A stretch of 64,000 bases of DNA from Mangrovimicrobium sp033283325 (GTDB taxonomy: Bacteria > Pseudomonadota > Gammaproteobacteria > Pseudomonadales > Halieaceae). The stretch is taken from NCBI GenBank assembly GCA_033283325.1, contig JAWMQO010000002.1, positions 124,001-188,000 of the forward strand, read 5' to 3'. Below the pieces are notes generated by a model. It did no database searches and was not told the origin of the DNA. It worked only from the letters and a program-made list of their open reading frames with translations. This document shows, one piece after another, positions 1 through 8,382 of the stretch (the stretch's first letter is position 1; each line of letters begins with the position of its first letter). A program made the translations under genes and the position numbers.

Positions 1-1083
1 GAAGTCGTCGCCATCACCGAGCGCGCCCTCGCCCACGCCCAGGAACGCAACAGCGAACCGCGGCAGATGGAGGAGTTGCCCCACACCGAGATCATCGGCG
101 AGGCCCCGGCGATGCAGGAGGTATTCCGCGCCATCGGCCGGCTCTCCCACAGCAACATCACGGTACTGATCAACGGCGAGTCGGGCACCGGCAAGGAACT
201 GGTGGCCCGGGCGCTGCACCGCCACAGTCCGCGGGCCGGCAACCCCTTCATTGCGCTGAACATGGCGGCGATTCCGCGGGACCTGATGGAGTCCGAACTC
301 TTTGGCCACGAAAAAGGCGCATTTACTGGCGCCAACGCCCGCCGTGAGGGGCGTTTCGAGCAGGCCAATGGCGGCACCCTGTTCCTCGACGAAATCGGCG
401 ACATGCCGCCGGAAACCCAGACCCGCCTGCTGCGTGTGCTGGCGGACGGCGAGTTTTACCGAGTGGGCGGCCACACTCCGCTCAAGGTGGACGTGCGGAT
501 CATCGCCGCCACCCACCAGGACCTGGAGGAACTGGTCAACCGGGGCGATTTCCGCGAGGACCTCTTCCACCGCCTCAACGTCATCCGCATCCATATCCCC
601 AAGCTGTCCGAGCGCCGCGAGGACATACCCCGCCTGATGCAGCACTTCTTCAAGCGGGCGGCGGAGGAACTTGGCGGCGAGACCAAGGTTCTGCTGCCGG
701 AAACCGAGGAATACCTCGCCGGCCTGCAGTGGCCAGGCAACGTCCGGCAGCTGGAAAACACCTGCCGCTGGATAACCGTCATGGCCTCCGGCCGCGACGT
801 CCACCTGACTGACCTGCCCCCGGAGCTGACCCACGAGGTCGCCAGGCCCAGCGGGGAAAGCACTGGTGGTGACAGCGACTGGCGCGAGCAATTGCAGCGC
901 TGGGCGCGCAACGAACTGGTGCAGGGCAAACACCACATCCTGCAACAGGCGATACCGGACTTCGAGCGGGTGATGATCGAGGTGGCCCTGCAGCACTCCA
1001 ATGGCCGCAAGCGGGACGCGGCGGAACTGCTGGGCTGGGGGCGCAACACCCTGACCCGAAAGCTGAAAGACCTGGAAATGTAG
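1..1083 (+). CDS. glnG: NtrC nitrogen response regulator, 5'-truncated by window
   Basis: Sigma-54-dependent transcriptional activator NtrC, the DNA-binding half of the NtrB/NtrC nitrogen two-component system. The reading frame is open from base 1, so the receiver domain lies outside the window and the first in-window ATG (67) is not the start. Visible are the AAA+ domain with Walker A GESGTGKE, the sigma-54 contact loop GAFTGA, Walker B FLDEIGD and the C-terminal Fis-type HTH (RDAAELLGWGRNTLTRKL). The ending in LKDLEM is typical of NtrC. A likely NtrC target, glnII, lies 14 kb downstream with a matching promoter. Family assignment is secure; only the N-terminus is missing. Confidence 0.93.
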   Translation, partial: EVVAITERALAHAQERNSEPRQMEELPHTEIIGEAPAMQEVFRAIGRLSHSNITVLINGESGTGKELVARALHRHSPRAGNPFIALNMAAIPRDLMESELFGHEKGAFTGANARREGRFEQANGGTLFLDEIGDMPPETQTRLLRVLADGEFYRVGGHTPLKVDVRIIAATHQDLEELVNRGDFREDLFHRLNVIRIHIPKLSERREDIPRLMQHFFKRAAEELGGETKVLLPETEEYLAGLQWPGNVRQLENTCRWITVMASGRDVHLTDLPPELTHEVARPSGESTGGDSDWREQLQRWARNELVQGKHHILQQAIPDFERVMIEVALQHSNGRKRDAAELLGWGRNTLTRKLKDLEM

Positions 1084-1135
1084 CCTCGGGCTGCGGCGAG
1101 AGCCGGGGCCCGTGTACACAACTTAACGCGCACCG

Positions 1136-1600
1136 ATGCTGCACATCGTCCTCTACCAGCCCGAGATCCCCCCCAACACCGGCAATATCATGCGCCTGTG
1201 CGCCAACACCGGCTGCGCGCTGCACCTGATCGAGCCGCTGGGCTTCGACCTGGAAGAAAAAAAGCTGCGCCGGGCGGGCCTGGACTACCGCGATTTTGCC
1301 GAGGTGCGGCGCTACCCTGAACTCGGGGCCTTCTCCCGCGCCAATCCGGGCACCCGCTTGCTGGGCATGACCACAAAAGCCACTCGCGCCTACCACGAGA
1401 TCGAGTATCGTGCCGGAGACGCGCTTCTCTTCGGCCCGGAGACACGCGGCCTGCCGGAAGAACTGCGGGCGCAACTGGGGCCCGAACACTGCCTGCGTAT
1501 TCCGATGCGGGCGAACAGCCGCAGCCTGAACCTGAGCAATGCGGCGGCGCTGGTGGCTTACGAGGCCTTGCGGCAGTTGGGTTTTCCGGGGCTGGGTTGA
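1136..1600 (+). CDS. trmL: tRNA (cytidine(34)-2'-O)-methyltransferase TrmL
   Basis: SPOUT-class RNA methyltransferase that 2'-O-methylates the wobble base of tRNA-Leu isoacceptors. The 154-residue length matches the single-domain TrmL family. The N-terminus MLHIVLYQPEIPPNTGNI carries the family signature (PEIPPNTGN). The C-terminal trefoil-knot SAM-binding segments are visible as LFGPETRGLP and the LRIPM..SRSLNLSNA motif. It is transcribed singly and converges with secB across a strong bidirectional terminator. Confidence 0.95.
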   Translation: MLHIVLYQPEIPPNTGNIMRLCANTGCALHLIEPLGFDLEEKKLRRAGLDYRDFAEVRRYPELGAFSRANPGTRLLGMTTKATRAYHEIEYRAGDALLFGPETRGLPEELRAQLGPEHCLRIPMRANSRSLNLSNAAALVAYEALRQLGFPGLG

Positions 1601-1667
1601 ACCTGCAGGGTGATCGCCCGCGGACAGCGGGCCCCTCTTTTCGGGTCGCGGGCGATTCGCTGGAAAC

Positions 1668-1694
1668 AAAAACGGGGGCCTCAGCCCCCGTTTT
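1668..1694. terminator. Bidirectional Rho-independent terminator, trmL/secB
   Basis: An 11-12 bp stem (A-tract plus CGGGGGC on the left, GCCCCCG plus T-tract on the right) closes a four-base loop. It has A/T tracts on both sides, so it can terminate the convergent trmL (+) and secB (-) transcripts. Confidence 0.85.
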
Positions 1695-1711
1695 GCACAT
1701 GCTCGCCGCGA

Positions 1712-2185
1712 TCAGTTGACCGCCGCTTCGCCCTCGCCACCCTGCTGGCTGGCTGCCTGCTCCATCGCGCGCTGGTAGAGCGCGTCGAAGTTGACCGGTG
1801 CCAGCATCAGGGGAGGGAAGCCGCCCTTGACGCAAAGGTTGTCGATGGTCTCACGCGCATAAGGGAACAGCACGTTGGGAGCTGCGGTACCCAGCAGGCG
1901 GCGCAGGGTGTCGCCTTCGAAGCCGGTAATCAGGAACAGGCCGGCCTGCTTGACCTCGATGAGGAAGGCAGTTTCCTCGTCGATCTTGGCGGTGATGGTG
2001 ATGGTCAAAACGACTTCGAAGTTGTTCTGGTCATCGACCTTGTTGCTGGCAGTGTTGAGGTCCAGGTTGATCTTGGGCTGCCACTGCTTGCGGAATACGG
2101 CCGGGGTAGCCGGAGACTCGAAAGAGATGTCCTTGGTATAGATGCGTTGCATCGCAAATTGCTGTTGAACTTGTTCGTCGGCCAT
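1712..2185 (-). CDS. secB: Protein-export chaperone SecB
   Basis: Tetrameric cytosolic chaperone that keeps preproteins unfolded and hands them to SecA. The 157-residue product has the family hallmarks: FAMQRIYTKDISFESP near the N-terminus, VVLTITITA strands, and the FPYARETIDNL..GGFPPLMLAPVNFDALY block. The acidic, low-complexity C-terminal tail is typical. It is last in the minus-strand order yibN-grxC-secB, conserved in gammaproteobacteria. Confidence 0.97.
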   Translation of the reverse strand: MADEQVQQQFAMQRIYTKDISFESPATPAVFRKQWQPKINLDLNTASNKVDDQNNFEVVLTITITAKIDEETAFLIEVKQAGLFLITGFEGDTLRRLLGTAAPNVLFPYARETIDNLCVKGGFPPLMLAPVNFDALYQRAMEQAASQQGGEGEAAVN

Positions 2186-2209
2186 TTTGGCGTCCTCCGT
2201 TATCGTGTT

Positions 2210-2485
2210 TCAGCTTCCCTGGGGACGCTGCTGTTTAAGTAATTGATCCAGTTTGCCGGAACGCTCCAGCCTGGACAGATCGTCATAGCCACCCACATGG
2301 GTATCGCCAATCCAGATCTGCGGTACAGTGTGACGGCCGCTCTTTTCCATCATTTCGCGACGCAGGTCCGGCCGGGCATCGACCCGGATATCCGAGTACT
2401 GCACATGCTTGCTTTCCAGCAGCATCCGCGCTCGGACGCAGTAGGGGCAGAAGCGGGTGGTGTACATGGTTACCGCCTGGGACAC
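2210..2485 (-). CDS. grxC: Glutaredoxin 3
   Basis: Small dithiol glutaredoxin that reduces disulfides and ribonucleotide reductase using glutathione. The active site FCPYC sits just after MYTTR, with TVPQIWI (cis-Pro loop) and GGYDDL (glutathione-binding) following. I take the GTG at 2485, giving MSQAVTMYTTRFCPYC and a 91-residue protein. A longer ATG frame reaching back to 2623 overlaps yibN and adds non-homologous residues, while ATG 2467 would cut the first strand. It follows yibN by 5 bp and precedes secB by 24 bp, so it is cotranscribed. Confidence 0.93.
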   Translation of the reverse strand: MSQAVTMYTTRFCPYCVRARMLLESKHVQYSDIRVDARPDLRREMMEKSGRHTVPQIWIGDTHVGGYDDLSRLERSGKLDQLLKQQRPQGS

Positions 2486-2490
2486 CGCTA

Positions 2491-2913
2491 CTAACCCTTG
2501 CCTATCACCGGCAGTTGCTGGTTGGTCCACTCGGTCATGCCGCCGCCCATCTTGTAGACTTTTTCGAAACCGCCGGCGCGCAACTTCTTGCTCACGGCCC
2601 CCGCGTGTTGACCGATCTTGCATACCAGTACAATGGGGCGCTCCCGGTATTTATCAAGCTCACTGGTGTTGTCGCCGAGCAATTTGCTGGCGGGCACATG
2701 CAGTGCATCGACGATATGCCCGGCCTTGAAGTCGGCGTTGTCGCGCAGGTCAACGAATACACCCGCCTCGGCATTGACCAGGTTGATCGCCTGTTGCGGC
2801 GTCAGGGAGGGGCCCGCCTTGCGCGACTCGTGAAAGAACAACATCGCTGCCACCACCAGTAAAGCGGCGGCCAGCATCCATTCCTGGGCCAGGAATTCAA
2901 AAAATAGTGCCAT
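2491..2913 (-). CDS. yibN: Membrane-anchored rhodanese-like protein YibN
   Basis: 140-residue protein with an N-terminal membrane anchor (roughly residues 10-27, WMLAAALLVVAAMLFF) followed by one rhodanese domain. The active-site loop LVCKIGQHAG keeps the catalytic cysteine, so thiosulfate/persulfide sulfurtransferase chemistry is possible; the in vivo donor is not evident. Context is the conserved yibN-grxC-secB cluster, transcribed divergently from gpmI. The 253-bp gap to gpmI presumably holds both promoters. Confidence 0.9.
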   Translation of the reverse strand: MALFFEFLAQEWMLAAALLVVAAMLFFHESRKAGPSLTPQQAINLVNAEAGVFVDLRDNADFKAGHIVDALHVPASKLLGDNTSELDKYRERPIVLVCKIGQHAGAVSKKLRAGGFEKVYKMGGGMTEWTNQQLPVIGKG

Positions 2914-3166
2914 GGCTTAGGGGCCTGTTGACCGTGGGGAGCCCGCCCCGCTGTTCGCTCCGGGAGCGCTGGAGGGGGCTTACAAAAGGCGCAGAGTATA
3001 CAGGCTATGGAGGGGGGCAACCACCCCCCGCAAGCCGCGCCAGCGCTGGCTTCCGGGGCCCTTCCTCTCACCCGCCGCGGGCGCGCGGGCCAGCCCCGGT
3101 GCAAGCCTGCTGCCGAGAGGGTAGAATGGGAGATTCACTGCCTGACACTCCCCGACTGGAAGACTC

Positions 3167-4741
3167 ATGAACGAGACCCGGAAGCGCCCCACTGTGCTGA
3201 TTATCCTGGACGGCTGGGGGTATCGCGAAGAGACCAGGGACAACGCCATCGCCAACGCCGACACCCCGGTCTGGGACCACCTGTGGCGGGACGCTCCCCA
3301 CACCCTGGTCTCGGGCTCCGGGCTCGATGTCGGCCTGCCCGCCGGCCAGATGGGCAATTCCGAGGTCGGCCATATGAGCCTCGGCTCCGGCCGCGTCATC
3401 TACCAGAACATCACCCGTATCGACAAGGCGATCGAGGACGGCAGTTTCTTCGAGAACCCGGTCTACACAGAAGCCGTCGACAAGGCGGTAAGCCAGGGCG
3501 GTGCCGTGCACGTCATGGGCCTGCTCTCCCCGGGCGGCGTCCACAGCCACGAGGACCAGATCTTCGCCGCACTGCGGCTCGCCGCCGGGCGCGGCGCACA
3601 GAAAGTCTACCTGCACGCCTTCCTCGACGGCCGCGACACCCCGCCGCGCAGCGCCGGGCCCTCCCTGGAGAAGGCCGATGCGGTATTCACCGAACTCGGC
3701 TGTGGCCGGGTCGCCAGTATTTGCGGCCGCTACTACGCCATGGATCGGGACAATCGCTGGGAGCGCGTCGAGCCTGCCTATCGCCTGCTGACCGAAGGCG
3801 TAGGCGAGTACAGCGCCAGCGATGCCGCCAGCGGCCTCGAAGCGGCTTACGCCCGCGACGAGAATGACGAGTTCGTCAAACCGACGGCCATCGTCCCGGA
3901 GGGCGCCGAACCCGCCTTTATCCGTGACGGCGACGCTGTGCTGTTCATGAACTTCCGCGCCGACCGCTCCCGCCAGATCAGTCACGCCCTGGTGGATGAT
4001 GAGTTTACGGGCTTCGAAAGGCAGGCTCGCCCACAGCTGGCCGCCTTTGTCACCACCACTGAATACGCCGCGGACCTGCCGGTCCCCGTCGCCTTCGGCC
4101 CGGAGAGCCTGTCCAACGTTCTCGGCGAGTACCTCGCCAGGCAGGGCAAGACCCAGTTGCGCATCGCCGAAACGGAAAAATACGCCCATGTGACTTTCTT
4201 CTTCTCCGGCGGTCGCGAGGCCCTGTTCGAGGGCGAGAAACGCGAACTCATCGCCTCCCCCGACGTCGCCACCTACGACCTCAAGCCGGAAATGAGCGCG
4301 CCGGAAGTCACCGACAAACTGGTCGCCGCGATTCGCTCCGGCGAGTACGACTTTATCGTCTGCAATTACGCCAATGGCGACATGGTCGGCCACACCGGTA
4401 TCTATCCCGCCGCCATCAAGGCGGTCGAAGCCCTCGACGAGTGCCTCGGCCGGGTGGAGGAAGCTCTGCTGGAGGTCGGTGGCCAGGCCCTGGTCACCGC
4501 CGACCACGGCAACTGCGAACAGATGCTCGACTACGACTCGGGCCAGAACCACACCCAGCACACCACGGAGCTGGTGCCCCTGGTCTACATCGGCGGGCAA
4601 ATCCAGAGCCTCGATCCGGCGGGTGGCATCCTCGCCGATATCGCCCCCACCGTGCTGGGCCTGATGGGCCTGCCGCAGCCAGCGGAAATGAGCGGCCGCA
4701 ATCTCGCAGAACCGGCGCGTCTCGCCGGGGCCGCTTCCTGA
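3167..4741 (+). CDS. gpmI: 2,3-bisphosphoglycerate-independent phosphoglycerate mutase
   Basis: Mn-dependent glycolytic/gluconeogenic enzyme interconverting 3- and 2-phosphoglycerate. Its 524 residues are near the usual ~510. The alkaline-phosphatase-fold metal site is visible at the N-terminus (ILDGWGYR) and the catalytic phosphoserine loop as GQMGNSEVGH. Further metal ligands are in NYANGDMVGHTG and VTADHGNCEQM. The start ATG at 3167 follows a 253-bp divergent intergenic region. The stop overlaps the proposed envC start by four bases. Confidence 0.97.
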   Translation: MNETRKRPTVLIILDGWGYREETRDNAIANADTPVWDHLWRDAPHTLVSGSGLDVGLPAGQMGNSEVGHMSLGSGRVIYQNITRIDKAIEDGSFFENPVYTEAVDKAVSQGGAVHVMGLLSPGGVHSHEDQIFAALRLAAGRGAQKVYLHAFLDGRDTPPRSAGPSLEKADAVFTELGCGRVASICGRYYAMDRDNRWERVEPAYRLLTEGVGEYSASDAASGLEAAYARDENDEFVKPTAIVPEGAEPAFIRDGDAVLFMNFRADRSRQISHALVDDEFTGFERQARPQLAAFVTTTEYAADLPVPVAFGPESLSNVLGEYLARQGKTQLRIAETEKYAHVTFFFSGGREALFEGEKRELIASPDVATYDLKPEMSAPEVTDKLVAAIRSGEYDFIVCNYANGDMVGHTGIYPAAIKAVEALDECLGRVEEALLEVGGQALVTADHGNCEQMLDYDSGQNHTQHTTELVPLVYIGGQIQSLDPAGGILADIAPTVLGLMGLPQPAEMSGRNLAEPARLAGAAS

Positions 4742-5898
4742 GAACCCGCCACCTCCAACGCCTCTCCACCGCCCTGCTGCTGGTCCTCGCGACCCTGGCA
4801 GGGGCGGCGTACGCCGAAACCGACGAGGCCCGGGCGCGGGCCCAGTTGCGCGAGTTGCAGGCGCAGATCAAGCGCGTCAACGCCGAGCTCAACAGCGCCG
4901 GCAAGGAGCGCGACCAGCTCCGGGAGCAGTTGAAGAAAAGCGAACTCGAACAGGCCCGGGTCAGCAAGCTGGTCAACGCCAACCAGGCCGCTATCGCAGA
5001 ACAGGAAGCCCGGCTCAAGGCGCTGGAGACCAGGCAGAAAGACCTCGAGGCGGCGGCGGACGCACAGCAGGAGCGGATCGCCGCGGAATTGCGTACCGCC
5101 TGGAAGATGGGCCGGCAGGCCCAGGTGAAAGTCCTGCTCAGCCAGGAGAACCCGGACTCCGTGGCCCGCAACCTCGCCTACTACCGCTACTTTTTCCGCG
5201 CCCGCAGCGAGGCCCTGGAAGCGTTTCGCGACACCCTCGCCGAGCTCGCCGCCACCGGGGTGGAGATCGAATCGACCCTGGCGGCGCTGGCGCAACAGCA
5301 GGAGGACCTGCTGCGGCAGAAGCAGGCGTTGGCCGAGGCCACCGAGGCCCGCGAGCAGGCGCTGGCCAAGGTCAACGCCGAACTCAAGGACAAGGGCGCC
5401 GCCCTGGCCAAGCTCGAGGCAGACCGAAAGGAACTGCAGCAACTGCTCGAGGCCATCCAGCAGGCCATCTCCGAACTGGATATCCCCGAGGGAGACTACC
5501 AGCCCTTCAAGGCGGCACAGGGCAAAATGCCCTGGCCGCTACCGGGGCGGGCCAGCTCACGCTTCGGCGACAAGCGCAACGAGGGCAAGATGCGCTGGCA
5601 GGGCGTCACCATCCCGGCCCGGGCCGGAACCCTGGTGAAGGCCATCCACCACGGACGGGTTGTCTATGCCGACTGGCTGCGCGGCATGGGCCTGCTGCTG
5701 ATCGTCGACCACGGCGACGATTACCTGAGCCTCTACGCCCATAACCAGACCCTGCTCAAGGAAGTGGGCGAATGGGTGAACGCCGATATGCCGATCGCCA
5801 CTGTCGGCGACAGCGGTGGCAAGACCAGCCCGGCCCTCTATTTCGAAGTGCGGGAGAAAGGCAAACCGGTCAATCCCGCCCTCTGGTGCCGGCGCTGA
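4738..5898 (+). CDS. envC: EnvC-like murein hydrolase activator, probable CTG start
   Basis: Periplasmic coiled-coil protein with a degenerate LytM domain that activates amidases during daughter-cell separation. After a short signal peptide (STALLLVLATLAGAAYA) comes a long coiled coil (about residues 20-250), then a LytM domain (about 265-385). The metal-binding His of active M23 peptidases are replaced (RWQGVTIPA, LYFEVRE), as in EnvC, so it is probably an activator and not a hydrolase. No ATG, GTG or TTG lies in frame between 4441 and the signal peptide. CTG 4738 overlaps the gpmI stop (CTGA) and gives a sensible leader. Context gpmI-envC-ctp-yibQ is conserved. Confidence 0.88.
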   Translation: MRTRHLQRLSTALLLVLATLAGAAYAETDEARARAQLRELQAQIKRVNAELNSAGKERDQLREQLKKSELEQARVSKLVNANQAAIAEQEARLKALETRQKDLEAAADAQQERIAAELRTAWKMGRQAQVKVLLSQENPDSVARNLAYYRYFFRARSEALEAFRDTLAELAATGVEIESTLAALAQQQEDLLRQKQALAEATEAREQALAKVNAELKDKGAALAKLEADRKELQQLLEAIQQAISELDIPEGDYQPFKAAQGKMPWPLPGRASSRFGDKRNEGKMRWQGVTIPARAGTLVKAIHHGRVVYADWLRGMGLLLIVDHGDDYLSLYAHNQTLLKEVGEWVNADMPIATVGDSGGKTSPALYFEVREKGKPVNPALWCRR

Positions 5899-5976
5899 GA
5901 CAGGCTTGGCCAGTAGCTCCGGCAATAAGGTAAACTGCCAGTCTGACAACGTTGTACCGGCCCACGGGTGCTATTC

Positions 5977-7293
5977 ATGAACGCTCCTATCCTGCAGCGC
6001 TGGCTGCTGCCCCTCACCGCCTGCGCCTGCCTCTCGCTGCCCGCCGCGGCCGCTCTGGAAGAAGGCGAGCTGCCGCTGGACGACCTGCGCACCTTCGCCA
6101 ACGTCTTCAACCAGATTCGCCAGGGCTACGTCGAGGAGATCGACGACAGCACCCTGCTCGACTACGCCATCCAGGGCATGCTGATGGGGCTGGACCCGCA
6201 CTCGGTCTACCTCACCGAGGAGGCCTTCGAGGGCCTGCAGGAAACCACCACCGGTGAGTTCAATGGCCTCGGCCTGGAAGTGGGGATGCAGGACGGCTAC
6301 GTCACCGTGATCGCGCCGATCGACGGTTCTCCCGCCGCGGAAGCCGGCCTGCGCAGCGGCGACGTGATCCTCAAGCTCGGCAGCATGCCGGTAAAGGGCA
6401 TGAGCCTCGGCGAGGCCATCGAGTTGATGCGCGGGCCCGCGGGCACCGAGATCGAACTCACCATCGGCCGCCCCGGCGAGAGCCAGCCCTTCGAGGTCAC
6501 CCTGACCCGGGACGTTATCAAGGTGGCCAGCGTGCGCCAGCGCTGGCTGGAGCCGGGTTATGCCTATGTCCGCATCGCCCAGTTCCAGGGCAACACCGGC
6601 CCCGCGGTGCAGGAGGCGATGGATAAACTCGCGGCACAGGATGACATCAAGGGCCTGGTGCTGGACTTGCGCAATAACCCCGGCGGCGTCCTCAAGGCCA
6701 GCGTCGACGTGGCGGGCATCTTCCTCGACGGCGGCCTGGTGGTCTACACCGAGGGCCGGCTGCCCAACTCCCACGTCAGCTTCAATGCCGAGCCCATTGA
6801 CCTGCTCGCCGGCAAGCCTGTGGTGGTACTGATCAATGCGGGCTCCGCCAGCGCCTCCGAGATCGTCGCCGGCGCCCTGCAGGATCACCGCCGGGCGGTG
6901 ATCATGGGCACCCGCAGCTTCGGCAAGGGCTCAGTGCAGACGGTGCTGCCGATCTCCGAGGAGCGCGCGGTGAAACTGACCACCGCCCTATACTTCACCC
7001 CCAATGGCCGCTCCATCCAGGCGGAGGGCATCGAGCCGGACATCGAAGTCCAGCGGGCCAAGGTGACCGCCTACGACGAGGGCCAGCGCATCACCGAGGC
7101 TGACCTCTCCCGCCACCTCGACAACGGCAATGGCACCAGCAAGGGCAACAAGCCGGATACTAACAACCGCGAACTGCAGGGAAGCGACAACCAGCTCTAC
7201 GAGGCGCTCTCCCTGCTCAAGGGACTGAACGTCTTCGGCATGCGGGAAAAGCCGGCCCAGAGCCAGCCCTCTCCCGCGCCCGCGGAGTCCTGA
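5977..7293 (+). CDS. S41 family C-terminal processing peptidase (CtpA/Prc-like)
   Basis: Periplasmic serine protease with a signal peptide (LLPLTACACLSLPAAAA), an N-terminal helical segment, a PDZ domain (about residues 90-175, GLGLEVGMQDGYVTVIAP) and the S41 catalytic domain. The nucleophile motif is GSASASEIVAGALQDH, followed by the catalytic Lys region GTRSFGKGSVQT. At ~438 residues it is the CtpA size class, shorter than E. coli Prc. ATG 5977 is preferred over GTG 5968, which adds only three residues. The gene sits between envC and yibQ, consistent with a cell-wall or envelope proteolysis role. Confidence 0.93.
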   Translation: MNAPILQRWLLPLTACACLSLPAAAALEEGELPLDDLRTFANVFNQIRQGYVEEIDDSTLLDYAIQGMLMGLDPHSVYLTEEAFEGLQETTTGEFNGLGLEVGMQDGYVTVIAPIDGSPAAEAGLRSGDVILKLGSMPVKGMSLGEAIELMRGPAGTEIELTIGRPGESQPFEVTLTRDVIKVASVRQRWLEPGYAYVRIAQFQGNTGPAVQEAMDKLAAQDDIKGLVLDLRNNPGGVLKASVDVAGIFLDGGLVVYTEGRLPNSHVSFNAEPIDLLAGKPVVVLINAGSASASEIVAGALQDHRRAVIMGTRSFGKGSVQTVLPISEERAVKLTTALYFTPNGRSIQAEGIEPDIEVQRAKVTAYDEGQRITEADLSRHLDNGNGTSKGNKPDTNNRELQGSDNQLYEALSLLKGLNVFGMREKPAQSQPSPAPAES

Positions 7294-7296
7294 ACC

Positions 7297-8382
7297 CTGC
7301 CGGCGAGCGCGAAAGCGCCCCCGGCCGCCCCGCTGCCAGGGGGGCGCTTACACCTCCCCGGTTTCATCCTGTCGCTGGTTTTGGCCACCGGCACTTCCGC
7401 CCAGTGCCCCGAAGCTCCACCTCCAGGGCTCGCCGCCAGCCAGCCGCGGGGCACCGTTGCGCTGATCATCGACGACATCGGCAACCGCCGCGACCACGGC
7501 ATGGCGATGGTCGAACTGCCCGGCAAGCTCACCCTGGCGATTCTCCCCCACAGCCCCCATGGGGCGGCGCTGGCCGAGGCCGGCCACCAGGCCGGGAAGG
7601 AAATCATGTTGCACGCCCCCATGAGCAATACTGCGGGTGAGCGCCCGGGCCGCGGCGCCCTCACAGCAGACCTGGATCGCAACAATTTCGACCGGGTGCT
7701 CCGCGGGGATATCGAGGCGGTACCCTACCTGCGCGGCGTCAACAATCACATGGGCAGCGAACTGACCACCCTGCCCGTGCAGATGGGCTGGCTGATGCAG
7801 GCACTGCTGCGCCGGCAACTCTACTTCGTGGATTCGCGGACCAGCGCGGAAACGGTAGCCGCGCTCACCGCCAGCGCCTACAGCGTGCCCAACCTGTCAC
7901 GTGCCGTGTTCCTGGACAACGCGGCCAATACCGGGGCTATTCACGGCCAGCTGGAAAAGCTGGTGGCACTGGCCGAAGCGCGCGGGGTGGCGGTGGGAAT
8001 AGGCCACCCCTATCCGGCGACGGCTGCGGTGCTGGCGGAGGAACTGCCACGGCTGGCCTGCCGGGGTATCGAGCTGGCGCTGGTTTCGGAGGTGCTGGAG
8101 CGCTGGGGGACGATTCCGCACGACGGGGATTTACGGGAGGCGGCGGCTAAAAAGGGGTCAGAGCCCTTTGTTCCAAAATTAGCAGAACGAGAAAAAAAGG
8201 GCTCTGACCCCTTTTTAGCCGCTCCGCTAGAGCCGCATCTCGATGCCGTGGGCGGCCATGTAGGCCTTGGCCTCGGGGACGGTGTACTCGGCGAAGTGGA
8301 ATATGCTGGCGGCGAGGACAGCGTCGGCGCCGCCGATAGTGATGCCCTCGACGAGGTGGTCGAGGTTGCCGACGCCCCCTGA
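7297..8382 (+). CDS. yibQ: Divergent polysaccharide deacetylase family protein (YibQ), C-terminally extended
   Basis: Member of the divergent polysaccharide deacetylase (DUF610/YibQ) family. Visible motifs are VALIIDDIGN (Asp pair), HAPMSN, GVNNHMGSELT, FVDSRTS and VGIGHPYPAT. The biochemical role is not established for the family. No ATG/GTG/TTG gives a leader. CTG 7297 lies 9 nt after GGAG and yields a hydrophobic stretch before TSAQ; TTG 7381 is the alternative. The family-like part ends near base 8140. The frame then runs through a 27-bp inverted repeat (encoding KKGSEPF...KKGSDPF) and 156 bp antisense into hisF, giving about 78 non-homologous residues. Confidence 0.8.
   Translation: MPASAKAPPAAPLPGGRLHLPGFILSLVLATGTSAQCPEAPPPGLAASQPRGTVALIIDDIGNRRDHGMAMVELPGKLTLAILPHSPHGAALAEAGHQAGKEIMLHAPMSNTAGERPGRGALTADLDRNNFDRVLRGDIEAVPYLRGVNNHMGSELTTLPVQMGWLMQALLRRQLYFVDSRTSAETVAALTASAYSVPNLSRAVFLDNAANTGAIHGQLEKLVALAEARGVAVGIGHPYPATAAVLAEELPRLACRGIELALVSEVLERWGTIPHDGDLREAAAKKGSEPFVPKLAEREKKGSDPFLAAPLEPHLDAVGGHVGLGLGDGVLGEVEYAGGEDSVGAADSDALDEVVEVADAP
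8143..8222. repeat. Perfect 27-bp inverted repeat (GGGGTCAGAGCCC type) at yibQ/hisF junction
   Basis: Arms 8143-8169 and 8196-8222 are exact reverse complements, with a 26-nt spacer. The core AAGGGGTCAGAGCCCTTT resembles REP-like palindromes that are dispersed in many proteobacterial genomes and in some are mobilised by REP-associated tyrosine transposases; none is encoded in this window. It sits 4 bp from the hisF stop and inside the extended yibQ reading frame. It could act as a bidirectional terminator. Confidence 0.8.

Noticed and set aside
779..1835. Long minus-strand reading frames opposite ntrC and trmL (296 and 215 aa)
   Set aside because: Low-complexity Arg/Pro/Ser-rich translations antisense to confidently identified genes; typical of GC-rich DNA.
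3068..4600. 510-aa minus-strand frame opposite gpmI
   Set aside because: Entirely antisense to phosphoglycerate mutase; no recognisable motif, Val/Gly-rich shadow.
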